Below are positions 1-9,134 of a stretch of DNA of 64,000 bases, one piece after another. The position numbers and the translations under genes are program-made. This stretch comes from Nakamurella antarctica. Its GTDB lineage: Bacteria; Actinomycetota; Actinomycetes; Mycobacteriales; Nakamurellaceae. The notes under the pieces are model-generated. The model saw nothing but the letters and a program-made list of their open reading frames with translations, was not told the origin of the DNA and made no database searches. The first letter of the stretch is position 1; each line of letters starts with the position of its first letter. The stretch spans positions 1,674,001 to 1,738,000 of the forward strand of contig NZ_CP034170.1 of the NCBI RefSeq assembly GCF_003860405.1, given 5' to 3'.

Positions 1-267
1 GTTGTCGCGGACCTAGCCATCAATCCCAATACCGTCCTCAAGGCCTACCGCGACTTGGAACGCGACGGTCTGGTGCAACCCCGGCCCGGGCTGGGAACCT
101 TCATCAGTGCGACTCTGGGTGATAGTTCACGAGCTGAGAAGGCCCGACTGCAGGAGGAGCTTTCGGACTGGGTGCGTGATGCACTTGAAGCGGGGCTGGA
201 GCAGGAGGACATCCGGGCGCTGTTCAGCCGTGCATTGCTTGACATCGCCACGAGGGAGTCAGCATGA
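1..267 (+). CDS. GntR family regulator, YtrA type (C-terminal part)
   Basis: The reading frame is open from the first base and the gene start lies outside the window. The visible first residues form the end of a GntR winged-helix DNA-binding domain, with the recognition-helix pattern NPNTVLKAYRDLERDGLV followed by the wing residues GLGTF. The remaining tail of about 45 residues is a short helical dimerisation region, as in the YtrA subfamily; larger effector domains of FadR or HutC types are absent. The stop codon overlaps the ATG of the ABC ATPase gene. YtrA regulators normally repress the ABC transporter operon they belong to, so autoregulation of this operon is likely. The family call is firm; the inducing signal is unknown. 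Confidence 0.85.
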   Translation, partial: VVADLAINPNTVLKAYRDLERDGLVQPRPGLGTFISATLGDSSRAEKARLQEELSDWVRDALEAGLEQEDIRALFSRALLDIATRESA

Positions 268-1247
268 AGAGCCCCACAACCATCGGCACGGCCAGATTGA
301 GTTCGGTGACCGCCCTACCGGACCTGCGAAATTGCGAGCTGGAGATCACGGTGTGCCCGGCCATCGAAACCTTTCAGCTGGGCAGACGTTATCGGGGACG
401 CGCCGCGCTGCATGACTGCTCGATGAGCATCCCGCAGGGCCGGGTGGTGGCGTTGGTCGGTCCGAACGGCTCCGGTAAAACCACGTTGCTGCAGTTGGCC
501 GTGGGACTGCTGGCCCCGTCGACCGGGACGATCCGGGTTCTTGGCCGCACCCCTGGGCCGGACCTGACCACGCTGAGCAACGTCGCGTTCCTACCTCAGG
601 AGAAGCCCCTGTACGCCGGTTTCACGGTCAAGGAAATGTTAAAGCTTGGCCAGCGGCTCAACCCTTCCTGGGATGATGAGGCCGCCCGCCGCCGTCTGGC
701 CGGGCTAAATATCGCCTTAAGCTGGCGGATCGGGAAGCTTTCCGGGGGGCAACACACCCAGGTTGCGCTGACCCTGGCCCTGGCCAAACGCCCGAAACTG
801 CTGCTGCTCGATGAGCCGTTGGCGGACCTGGACCCGCTGGCCCGGCACGAGGTCATGGCATCGGTCATGACCGCCGTCGCCGAAGACCAACTCACCGTCG
901 TCCTGTCGTCCCACGTGATGCCTGATCTGAAGGAAACTTGCGATTGGTTGGTGGTGCTCAATAACGGCCGTGTCCAGGTCAGCGGTGATATCACCGACCT
1001 ATTGGAAGACCACCAGGTGCTCACCGGACCGCTCGAACTGGCCGACCACCTGAACTCCCGGATCGAGGTGGTCGACGAGATCCGCACCGACCGTCAAGTC
1101 ACCATGCTGGTGCGACACGCACAACCCCGTTGCATCCTGGACCCCCGGTGGGAAACCCGTCCGGTCGGCTTGGAGCAACTGGTGCTGGGCTATATGCGCG
1201 CTCCCGGGCAGTCCACCTTTCAACACCCCGTTGCGGCGAGGTCATGA
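264..1247 (+). CDS. ABC transporter ATP-binding protein
   Basis: This 327-residue protein is the nucleotide-binding subunit of an ABC transporter. It carries Walker A (GPNGSGKTT), a Q-loop region (FLPQEKPLY), the signature LSGGQ and Walker B with its catalytic glutamate (LLLLDEP), followed by a D-loop and an H-loop histidine in SSHVM. About 100 residues follow the ATPase core and resemble the accessory C-terminus of drug or lantibiotic exporters. The ATG start overlaps the regulator stop and has GGGAG upstream; a GTG at 351 is a possible alternative start closer to the conserved domain. The next gene encodes the permease. Export of an antimicrobial or a cell-envelope stress role is inferred from the YtrA context; the substrate is unknown. 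Confidence 0.9.
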   Translation: MKSPTTIGTARLSSVTALPDLRNCELEITVCPAIETFQLGRRYRGRAALHDCSMSIPQGRVVALVGPNGSGKTTLLQLAVGLLAPSTGTIRVLGRTPGPDLTTLSNVAFLPQEKPLYAGFTVKEMLKLGQRLNPSWDDEAARRRLAGLNIALSWRIGKLSGGQHTQVALTLALAKRPKLLLLDEPLADLDPLARHEVMASVMTAVAEDQLTVVLSSHVMPDLKETCDWLVVLNNGRVQVSGDITDLLEDHQVLTGPLELADHLNSRIEVVDEIRTDRQVTMLVRHAQPRCILDPRWETRPVGLEQLVLGYMRAPGQSTFQHPVAARS

Positions 1248-1263
1248 CCAGGAGGGAACGACC

Positions 1264-2288
1264 ATGCTGTGGCTAACGCTCCGCCAGTACCGCACTCACC
1301 TGCTCGCCACCGGGGGCATTCTGTTGGCCTTGGCCGCGGTGCTACTGATCCATGGCCTGCTGACCCAATCGTTCATCGCCCAGTCAGCGCCGTTGGGTTG
1401 CCCGTCAACGGCGGCTCGTTGCACCGCCTTCGACCAGCAACTCAAAGGTCGCTATCAACAACTTCAGCCGCTGTTGCAGTACCTGCCCCTGCTCCCTGCC
1501 CTATCGGGGCGTTCTGGGGTGCGCCGTTGCTGGCCCGGGAATACGAACGAGGCACCTACAAACTCGTCTGGACGCAAACAGTTTCACGGCAGAAGTGGCT
1601 GACAGTAAAGCTCAGCGTCATCGGCGCGGCCGCGGCGGTGGGTGGCCTGGCACTGGGTTTGATGATCAGTGCGTGGCTCTCCGTGTTCCGCGGGACCACT
1701 TTCCCCGGCGTCTACCCGGACCGCAGCTTTTTTGAACTCCGTGGAATTGTGCCGGCCGGCTGGTGGCTGTTCTCGTTCATGATCGGCGCCGCCGCTGGCG
1801 CTGTGATCCGCCGGACCCTACCGGCCATGGCCGTCACCATCGTGCTGGCCGTCGCGTTGCTCATGTCATTCAACTCTGCCCGTGACTACGTCTACGCGGC
1901 CCCCGACCAGCTGGTGGTCACCACGCTGCCCGTATCGGCGGCAATACCGGTCGGGTCGTCCTACGTCGACTCGTGGTGGCTTGATCCGCAGGGTAACGCG
2001 CGGTCCGAAGTCGCCGTACAACGCGACACCGCGACGACTTGCCCACAAATCGACCCGCAGGTCCTTCCGGATAGTTGTCTGATGGGCCACGGCTATCGAG
2101 CGGTCGTGCTGTTTCAGCCGCCCACTCGGTGGTGGCGTTATCAGTTGACTGAGGACGCCATCCTGCTGTTGGCCTCGCTGTTGGCCGGAGCTCTGATCGT
2201 CGCCGCAGGCCGATCCCGGAAACGCTCCGTCCGCAGCACCACATCTGTTACCCAGCTCTCGGTCGCCGCTGGACCGGCAAGTTTCTGA
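1264..2288 (+). CDS. ABC transporter permease (apparent frameshift)
   Basis: The start at 1264 follows a strong AGGAGG ribosome site. The first 80 residues (MLWLTLRQYRTHLLATGG, then a membrane helix) are in one frame. The rest, from IGAFWGAPLLAREYERGTY onward, is in the frame one base back. The junction lies at 1499-1509, beside a CCC run. Adding one base gives a continuous protein of 341 residues with about six membrane helices and the FWGAPLLAREYE motif common in actinobacterial ABC-2-like permeases. The large extracytoplasmic segment before the last helix contains two cysteines. It partners the ATPase immediately upstream. Other genes in this window show the same kind of single-base loss, so a sequencing error is more likely than a true pseudogene. 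Confidence 0.75.
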
Positions 2289-2552
2289 TCACTCTTACCA
2301 TCGGGACGACTCCTGCAGCTAGGGCAGTGCCACAAAGCCGACAGGTCAGCAACAACGGCCAAAGGCTGTGCGTCGCGGCCAGGTCACCTACACCCCCATT
2401 TTTTGATCAATGAGCAAGTCGCCAGGTACGGCCGGTTCGCCGGTGCTGCAGGGCCGGGTACAAAGAATTGCAACGTTGGTGAAAACTGTTGGACCGGATG
2501 CTCCAGCTACGGCCCTATGCCCGACAGCCGAAGGCAAAGCGGGGCCTGGCAT

Positions 2553-5525
2553 CTATCCCGAATTCAAGCTCGACGCAATTTTCAGGCGGGTCGTCATGTC
2601 CAGTTTCACTTCACCGTAGGGCAGAACATGTTGCCAGAACAGCGGTGTCAGTCCCCGGCGGCCTTCCGGCGCCAGTAGATCGTCCCATTCCTGATCGGCC
2701 AGGACGTCTTGGAGCATCAGGGTGTTGACATAGACCAGGGCTGCTTGGAGTATCCGCAGGCACAGAACGGTCATCTCCTGCTCGTCGGGTCGGTTGGACG
2801 CGATCTCGCCGCCCTTGCCGTAGTAGATGACCGAGTTCGCTCCGTTGAACGCCTCGACGATGTTGAGACCTTCGGTGATCTCCCGTTGCAGTTCGCGGCT
2901 GCGCAGGTACCGTGCGACGAAGATTGTCCGCTGCGCCCGACCGACTTCCAGCATCGCCTGGTAAGTCGGGTGCGAGGCGGAGCGGGTGAAGCGGCGCAGG
3001 ATCGCCTCCGTGGAGGCGGTGCCCTGACGGATCGCGGTGGCGTACTTGATCATCTGGTCGTAGTTCTGCTCGACCAAGTCCCACCGGATCGGTCGGGTCA
3101 GTGCCGGGGTGAGCTCTGGGTAGGCCTCGGGTTGCCCGACTGTCGGGCGGTAGAGTCGGACCTTGTTGATCTGCTTGATCCGGGGCAGCAGGTCGAACCC
3201 GAGCAGCCGGGTGATCCCGAATCCGATCTCGGATTGGCCGTGCGTGTCGACATAATTGCCCTCCACCTTCATCGTGGTGCCGTGGCGGATCGCGCCCTCG
3301 ACCATGGCGTGGACCTCGGAGGCGGAGGCCCGCAACGTCTGGGAGTGCACGACCATCGACCCGCGTTCGACGTGCCAATAGATCAGGATCCCTCGGCCAC
3401 CGTAACGAGAATGCCACTCGGTGAAGATGTTCTGATCGTAGGAGCGGAAATGCGTGGAATCCGATGCCACCGCGGTCGACCCTTCGCCCCACAACGTCCG
3501 CCGGCGGACCGCGAACGTTGCGTTCGCGATGCCGATGGCGACTGCCTGGGCGGTGTCCTTGGTGAGATACCGCCTGCGGGCGTACCGGATCTCGTCTTCG
3601 GTGTGGCCGTGGCCGCCGCCGGCGGCGACAGCGCGGATGCCGGTGTTCGTGCCGTAGGCGTAGATGGCCAGCATCAGCCGCTCCGCCAGCACGGCCACCG
3701 GCAGCGTACCGCTGCCGACGACAGCGCTGACCTCGTCCAGACATCCCGTGCGCAGCACCGCTTCCTTCAAGATGTCGATCAGCGCGACCGTTCCCCATCG
3801 GCGCTGTACCTCCGCCTTGACCCGGCGCAGGTTCTTCGGTTCCGGGGCAGCCTCATATTTGGACAGTCCGATCGCACCCGAGGGCCGCTCGGTGACGGTC
3901 AACCAGTCCAGGCCCGGCACCGCCCGGTTCAGTTCCTCCAAGGCGGCGATCATCTCGTTGCGAAGATCGTGGATGAACACCGCCGGATCCAGGGGCTTGC
4001 GCAGTTCGCCGTAGTTTTCCCCGCGCCGTTCCTCGAAGTCGGCGGGCAGGTCGTCGTCGGGATTGCGCCAGGAGTCCGCGCCGACCACCCAAATCTCTTT
4101 GCACCGCAGCTGCTCCCTCAGCGCCTGGAAGGTGACTACTTCGTAGACCATCCGGGTGACCCGGTGCCGGCCGCGGGTGTCCACCCGATGGACCAGGTCC
4201 GACCAGTCACCGGTCGTGCCCCGATGCGACGGCACCGTCTCACCCAATGGGTAAAAGGTCAGGTTGCCGGCCTTCGCGTAGCGGATGATCAGATCCAACG
4301 CGTCGATCACCGGCCGATGCGTGGTGTTGTTGCTACGGAACTCCAATACCTGCAACAGCGCGATCAGACCGCGGCGGTAGTGGCCCGTGTAGGAGGCCCG
4401 CAACGTTGTCTGCACTGTCCGCCGATACACCGGACCGTTCGTCTTGAACTCGTGGACCAGCTCCCTCAACGTCTGCTCACCACCGGAAACAGCCGGGTAC
4501 ACCACATCCCGTACCGGCTCATCGGGTTGTTGCAACGCCGCCTCAGCGATGGCGAACAGGATGTTCTCCTTGCCTGAGACCCGCCGGAATGCGTTGATCA
4601 GCTCGTTGGTGACTCGCCGCTCCGCGCGGGCGCCGATCCGATGCACGGTGGCGATCAACAGATCTACCAACGTATCGGTAATTTCCCGTTGCCGCTGATG
4701 CACCAACGCCGCCAACAACAGCACCTTCAGCTCCGGCGGATGGCGGCGCAGATGCGAAGGTGCCTCCACCGCGGCGCGGGCGCGCCACCCATCGACCACT
4801 TTCGGAGCCACATCGGCAAACAACCCGGCAGGCAAACCCAGACCCCTGACGACGTTGAGCTTCCCGATCTCGGTCATCATCGACTCCAAGCTCACGTTGC
4901 CTGCGCCGGCCTTGATCAGCCCCAGTAAAGTCCCCGCACCGCCGTCGGTCCCGTCGTCCCCGTCTGGGTCCGGTTCGACCAACCTGAGCAGCCCCGCAAC
5001 CGATGGCGAGCCCGCCCGGTCAGTGATCCTGACTGCCCAATCCTGCTCGGCCGTACGAAGGGCTGAACGGACCATCCGTAACAGCCGACCGGCAGTCGGA
5101 GCCTCGATCCGCTGCGCACGAAACCGGGCCAACAACGCCTCACGAACCCGATCCGGGCGACGCTCGACGTTCGCAACATGCTCGGCCAGCCAGACCGTCA
5201 AATCGTCCTGATCGGCGACCGTGGCCACCTTGAAACCAAGATGGTTCCGGATCTGTGACCGGTGGTACTCAATCGTGCTCCCGGACCACTCGTAGAACCC
5301 GAGATCCGACGCAGGCAAACCGATCTGGTCCGCGACAAACCTGATGACACCGTCCGCCAGATCGGACCGACCCCGCGGGAACCGCCCATGACGACTATAG
5401 AACTTCAACAGCAGCGCAAACCCCAACGCCGACACGCCCCGTTTGCCTACCAGCAACTCCCGGTCCTCATTAAGCAACGTCCAGAACTCGACCAGCTCAC
5501 CAAGATCGACCGGCACCTGCTCCAT
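2553..5525 (-). CDS. tnpA: Tn3 family transposase TnpA
   Basis: This 990-residue protein has the length and layout of Tn3-family transposases: an N-terminal region with ALGFALLLKFYSRHGRFP, a long helical middle and a C-terminal DDE domain. Candidate catalytic residues are Asp689 (in ASDSTHF), Asp760 (in YVDTHGQSE) and Glu907 (in KGGEIASN), in the usual order. The frame is intact, so the enzyme may be active. No resolvase or passenger gene is recognisable next to it. A matching pair of roughly 38-bp terminal repeats was not found; only a right-end candidate just upstream of the gene is plausible. The adjacent membrane protein gene seems to have lost its original 5' end to this insertion. Confidence 0.93.
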   Translation of the reverse strand: MEQVPVDLGELVEFWTLLNEDRELLVGKRGVSALGFALLLKFYSRHGRFPRGRSDLADGVIRFVADQIGLPASDLGFYEWSGSTIEYHRSQIRNHLGFKVATVADQDDLTVWLAEHVANVERRPDRVREALLARFRAQRIEAPTAGRLLRMVRSALRTAEQDWAVRITDRAGSPSVAGLLRLVEPDPDGDDGTDGGAGTLLGLIKAGAGNVSLESMMTEIGKLNVVRGLGLPAGLFADVAPKVVDGWRARAAVEAPSHLRRHPPELKVLLLAALVHQRQREITDTLVDLLIATVHRIGARAERRVTNELINAFRRVSGKENILFAIAEAALQQPDEPVRDVVYPAVSGGEQTLRELVHEFKTNGPVYRRTVQTTLRASYTGHYRRGLIALLQVLEFRSNNTTHRPVIDALDLIIRYAKAGNLTFYPLGETVPSHRGTTGDWSDLVHRVDTRGRHRVTRMVYEVVTFQALREQLRCKEIWVVGADSWRNPDDDLPADFEERRGENYGELRKPLDPAVFIHDLRNEMIAALEELNRAVPGLDWLTVTERPSGAIGLSKYEAAPEPKNLRRVKAEVQRRWGTVALIDILKEAVLRTGCLDEVSAVVGSGTLPVAVLAERLMLAIYAYGTNTGIRAVAAGGGHGHTEDEIRYARRRYLTKDTAQAVAIGIANATFAVRRRTLWGEGSTAVASDSTHFRSYDQNIFTEWHSRYGGRGILIYWHVERGSMVVHSQTLRASASEVHAMVEGAIRHGTTMKVEGNYVDTHGQSEIGFGITRLLGFDLLPRIKQINKVRLYRPTVGQPEAYPELTPALTRPIRWDLVEQNYDQMIKYATAIRQGTASTEAILRRFTRSASHPTYQAMLEVGRAQRTIFVARYLRSRELQREITEGLNIVEAFNGANSVIYYGKGGEIASNRPDEQEMTVLCLRILQAALVYVNTLMLQDVLADQEWDDLLAPEGRRGLTPLFWQHVLPYGEVKLDMTTRLKIASSLNSG

Positions 5526-5561
5526 ACAAGGCTATCGTCCTCGCCCCTGCGCTCCTGTTCC

Positions 5562-5599
5562 TCGTTGGGGCTGGTGACAGCACCGTTACCAACACCCCC
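5562..5599. repeat. Candidate right terminal repeat of the Tn3 element
   Basis: Read towards the transposase from the right, this 38-bp stretch starts with GGGGGTGTTGGTAACGGTG, the G-rich start and length typical of Tn3-family ends. It sits 37 bp upstream of the transposase start. To its right the sequence at once reads as the Thr/Pro-rich part of the neighbouring membrane protein. No clear partner was found left of 2553, so this is a positional guess only. Confidence 0.25.
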
Positions 5600-5653
5600 A
5601 CTCCGACCTCCAACACGCCGCTAGCTGCGGCCCGCCCCGGGGCCCCGGGAACC

Positions 5654-6133
5654 GTGAAAGCAGCGTTTTTTATCTACCTGCTCACGGCGATTCTCTCGCT
5701 TGTCAGCGCCATTCTCTTGGTAAATAGCACTATCTGGGCCCGCGCCCTTGCGGAAGGTGTTCTCGAGGCTCAGAGCGAGGCCGATCTTGCCGGGACGGGT
5801 TTGACGGTCGGGGCAGTTATTAATGCCGCCAGATTAGTAGGAGTGATTGCCGGAGTTATATTTCTGGCGCTCTACCTCTTTTTTGCGTTCAAGATGCGTG
5901 CAGGCCGGAATTGGGCACGGATCGTGCTTACCGTGCTGTCTGCGCTATCCATTGTTAGCCAGGCCTCCGGCTTTGGCTCTGTCGAGGTCAACGGGACTGC
6001 CTACTCTGACAGCGCTGAGCAAATCGTTGGCTGGTTGAGCGCCGGGTGCGCGGTGGCGGCCATTGTTCTCATGTTCACGACTGTGTCCAACCAGTTCTTC
6101 GCAGCGTCGAAGCTCGCCCTCGGCAAGAGGTAG
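5654..6133 (+). CDS. Small four-helix membrane protein, probably 5'-truncated
   Basis: From the GTG at 5654 the product has 159 residues with four predicted membrane helices, starting KAAFFIYLLTAILSLVSAIL and with a short loop containing MRAGRNWARIVLTVLS between helices two and three. This resembles small actinobacterial membrane proteins that carry a Thr/Pro-rich cytoplasmic N-terminus followed by PGTVKAA. The frame is open upstream and encodes just such a segment (NTPTPTSNTPLAAARPGAPG) until it meets the Tn3 element. I infer that the transposon interrupted the original N-terminus, and that the present start is a fallback. The function is unknown. Confidence 0.6.
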   Translation: MKAAFFIYLLTAILSLVSAILLVNSTIWARALAEGVLEAQSEADLAGTGLTVGAVINAARLVGVIAGVIFLALYLFFAFKMRAGRNWARIVLTVLSALSIVSQASGFGSVEVNGTAYSDSAEQIVGWLSAGCAVAAIVLMFTTVSNQFFAASKLALGKR

Positions 6134-6273
6134 CTTCTCTGGACGCACGGCGTGGGCTCGGGATTCTTACCGTTCGCGCCGGTTGAGATGCCCTCCCCCC
6201 CCTCGAGCACGAGAGTATGCGGCCGCTGGCACCTGTATTCACGTACCCGTATTCGGGCACCCGCAGATCGAAG

Positions 6274-7992
6274 TCAGTGCGACTCCCTAGCTACCCCGTC
6301 ACCGCTCGACCCAACCAGGAAGTCGAGATCTGCACCCGTGTCGGCCTGCATGACGTGCTCGACGTACAATTTCGCCCAGCCGCGGTCGGGGGCCGCAAAC
6401 GCGGCGACAGATTCTGGCGATGCCAAGCGCGCGGCGAGCTCGTCGTCGGACACCATCATCCTGAGCGTGCGGGCCTCGACATCAAGCTCGATGACGTCGC
6501 CGGTCCGCACAAGCCCCAGCGGCCCGCCCGCCGCCGCCTCGGGAGCTACGTGCAAGATCACCGTTCCGTAGGCGGTGCCACTCATCCGCGCATCACTGAT
6601 GCGAACCATGTCTCGCACTCCCTGCTCGAGCAGTGTGCGAGGCAACGGCATATTTCCCACCTCGGGCATGCCAGGATAACCGCGCGGTCCGCATCCTCGC
6701 AGTACGAGCACCGAGTCTGCCGTGATTTCGAGATCGGGGTCGTCGAGACGTGCCCGCATATCCTCAATACTGTCGAACACGACGGCGGGCCCCCGATGCT
6801 GAAGGAGGGCAGGGGTGGCAGCTGATGGCTTAATGATCGCGCCGTCCGGGGCGAGATTACCCCGGAGCACGGCGATGCCGGCGTGTTCCATGAGTGGTTT
6901 ATCGCGGGGCAAGATCACGGTGTCGTCATACACGGGTGAGTTTCCGAGGTAGCTGACGAGCGGCTTCCCCGTGACTGTGATGGGGTCCGGGTGCAAGAGG
7001 TCGCTGATTTCGGAAAGTGCTGCGAGCAGCCCGCCGGCCCGGTAGAGGTCATCCATCAAGAAATGTCCCGACGGCTGCAGATTGAGCAGCAGCGGAACAT
7101 CCCTGCCCGCTTCGTCAAAATCGTCCAGGGTGAGCCGCACGCCGACACGGCCTGCAATTGCCAGCAGGTGTACGACGGCATTCGTCGAGCCGCCTACGGC
7201 AGCGACGGCGATGATGGCGTTGAGAAATGCCTTTCTCGTCATGATGTCGCTGGGTCGCCGATCCGCGGCGATCAGATCAACGATCAGGCGGCCTGTTTCC
7301 TGAGATAACGACAGCAAGCGCGAATCAGGTGCGGGGGTTCCCGCAAAGCCCGGAATCGTCATCCCCAAAGCCTCGGCGACGACCGCCATGGTCGATGCGG
7401 TGCCCATGGTGTTGCAGTGGCCCTTACTGCGGATCATCGAACTTTCCGAGTCGCGGAATTGTTGACTGCTAATGGTGCCGCCCCGCACTTCCTCACTCAG
7501 GCGCCAGACGTCCGTACCGCACCCCAGCGCCTCGCCGCGGAAGTGCCCGGTGAGCATGGGGCCGCCGGGGACCACGATCGCAGGCAGATTTACCGATGCT
7601 GCAGCCATCAGAAGCGCGGGGATCGTTTTGTCGCAGCCGCCGAGCAGTACCAGTCCGTCGATGGGGTTGGCGCGGAACATCTCCTCCATCGCCATGGCGG
7701 CCATATTGCGCCAGAGCATTGCCGTTGGCTTGACTTGGGTTTCGCCGAGCGAGACAACCGGGAGGTTGTACGGCACCCCGCCCGATTCCCATACCCCGCG
7801 CTTCACGGCCTCGGCAACTTCACCCAGATGCATATTGCACGGGGTGAGATCGCTCGCGGTGTTGGCAATGGCGATCTGAGGTCGCTTCCCATCGAGGGTG
7901 TCGTCAGTGTTGCCCCGTCGCATCCATGCGCGGTGGATATAGGCGTTGCGGTCTGTGCCCGCAAACCACTGCGCGCTGCGTAGCTCGCTCAT
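6274..7992 (-). CDS. IlvD/Edd family dehydratase, probably for a sugar acid
   Basis: This 572-residue protein belongs to the dihydroxy-acid/6-phosphogluconate dehydratase family. The three iron-sulfur cysteines are visible in LTPCNMH, GGCDKTIPA and GHCNTMGTAST, and the C-terminal part shows SDARMSGTAYG. The branch with SAQWFAGTDRN at the N-terminus and HVAPEAAAGGPL near the end includes arabonate, xylonate and related sugar-acid dehydratases rather than valine/isoleucine IlvD. It is divergent from a lactonase and a zinc dehydrogenase. The three together fit an oxidative sugar route: sugar to lactone, lactone to aldonate, aldonate to 2-keto-3-deoxy acid. The exact sugar (arabinose, xylose, fucose or other) cannot be read from the sequence. 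Confidence 0.85.
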   Translation of the reverse strand: MSELRSAQWFAGTDRNAYIHRAWMRRGNTDDTLDGKRPQIAIANTASDLTPCNMHLGEVAEAVKRGVWESGGVPYNLPVVSLGETQVKPTAMLWRNMAAMAMEEMFRANPIDGLVLLGGCDKTIPALLMAAASVNLPAIVVPGGPMLTGHFRGEALGCGTDVWRLSEEVRGGTISSQQFRDSESSMIRSKGHCNTMGTASTMAVVAEALGMTIPGFAGTPAPDSRLLSLSQETGRLIVDLIAADRRPSDIMTRKAFLNAIIAVAAVGGSTNAVVHLLAIAGRVGVRLTLDDFDEAGRDVPLLLNLQPSGHFLMDDLYRAGGLLAALSEISDLLHPDPITVTGKPLVSYLGNSPVYDDTVILPRDKPLMEHAGIAVLRGNLAPDGAIIKPSAATPALLQHRGPAVVFDSIEDMRARLDDPDLEITADSVLVLRGCGPRGYPGMPEVGNMPLPRTLLEQGVRDMVRISDARMSGTAYGTVILHVAPEAAAGGPLGLVRTGDVIELDVEARTLRMMVSDDELAARLASPESVAAFAAPDRGWAKLYVEHVMQADTGADLDFLVGSSGDGVARESH

Positions 7993-8164
7993 CGATCATT
8001 TTCCGTCGGACGGCCAGCCACTGCGACCGTGTAGCGGAGAGCAATTTGTTTCATAACAAGGCCTTTTTCTCGAACCGACTGCGAGATATCCACTGGTTGG
8101 TGCTTGTTCAGCGTGCACGACACTCTCATCCGCAACGCCAGCGCTACGTTTTAACCCGGGGAAA

Positions 8165-8175
8165 GTAGTGACTAC
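8165..8175. promoter_or_regulatory. Palindrome GTAGTGACTAC in the divergent promoter region
   Basis: A perfect 5+1+5 inverted repeat lies 12 bp before the SMP-30 start codon, in the 195-bp gap between the divergent dehydratase and lactonase genes. Its position fits an operator for a sugar-responsive repressor. No regulator gene is present in the cluster, and the match could be chance. Confidence 0.3.
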
Positions 8176-8187
8176 ACTTCCCGAATT

Positions 8188-9071
8188 ATGGCACCCAACA
8201 GAGCGCGGGCGCGAGTGGCCGGAAGTTCCAGATACGGTCTCGGCGAAGGCATACTTCTTGACCCGATGACGGGGTTAGTGCAGTGGATCGATATCAACGA
8301 CGGCGTAGCCCTTGAGGGCAAGGTGGGCCAGGACGGCATCACCGAAACACGCCGCACACACATTGATGTGACCGTCGGTGCGGTAGCACTCGCGGCAGAT
8401 GGCGGCAGACTATTCGCAGCCGCCACCGGCTTAGCGTGCCTCTCGCCCGACGGCGTCCTCTCGCTCGGCCCAGATCTGGTGGGGGATCGGCCGGGTGCGC
8501 GCCTCAACGATGGAGCAGTTGACCCGCAGGGCCGATTTGTAGTGGGCACTTTGACGACAGGTGGTCGCACGGACCAGGAGGTGCTGGTGCGAGTGTCGGC
8601 CTCCGGCGAGGTTGAAACCCTACGGACCGGGCTCTCGCTCTCCAACGGTATCGGCTTTTCGCCGGACGGTGCGACCATCTATCACGTCGATACCCTGACC
8701 AAAACCCTGTCCGCGCATGCCTACGACTCTCAGTCGTGGGATGCATGGACCCCGATCCCCTGCGATTTTGCTGGCCACCCGGATGGCTTGATTGTTGACG
8801 TGCAGGGCCATCTGTGGGTCGCGCAGTGGGGAGCCGGCCTCGTGCAATGTTTCGCCCCTCGGGAATTCTTCTCGCCGAGGTTGAGGTGGGCACCCCTCAG
8901 GTCACGTGCATGAGCTTCGTGGCCGACGGGCTCCTGGCAATCACCACATCGGACAACGACACCGACCATGACGCACTTGCGGGGGCCCTGTTCCTGTGCG
9001 AGGTGGATGCCCGCGGCATTGACGAATCGCGGTGGGCCGGGTCCACCGGAACTCCGTATTGGAGCGAGTGA
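8188..9071 (+). CDS. SMP-30/gluconolactonase family protein (apparent frameshift)
   Basis: The protein has the six-bladed propeller pattern of SMP-30/regucalcin lactonases. Metal-site candidates are the Glu in GLGEGILLDP, the Asn in RLNDGAVDPQGRF, the Asn in LSLSNGIGFSPDG and the Asp in HPDGLIVDVQGHLWV. The frame changes at a CCCC run (8855-8858): WVAQWGAGLVQCFAP is in one frame and SGILLAEVEVGTPQVT in the frame one base back. Adding one C gives 294 residues, the normal length. It would open an aldonolactone for the divergently encoded dehydratase. A 20-codon ORF (9072-9134) separates it from the dehydrogenase and looks meaningless. Substrate identity is inferred from context. Confidence 0.8.
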
Positions 9072-9134
9072 ATGACCACGCGCAAGGCGCTACTCGATAC
9101 CCGCCGCGAGTTCATCGTCTCGGTGGTGGAGTAG

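Noticed and set aside
2611-3798. Minus-strand frame of 395 codons within tnpA
   Set aside because: It is a shifted frame of the transposase, rich in Arg, Pro and Ala, with no family motifs.
2709-4577. Long plus-strand frame of 622 codons
   Set aside because: It is antisense to the conserved Tn3 transposase and has a composition typical of reversed GC-rich coding sequence.
6217-7983. Plus-strand frames opposite the dehydratase
   Set aside because: They are antisense shadows of the IlvD/Edd gene, whose motifs are clear.
9072-9134. 20-codon ORF between SMP-30 and dehydrogenase
   Set aside because: It starts directly at the SMP-30 stop and has no conserved features; it is probably chance.
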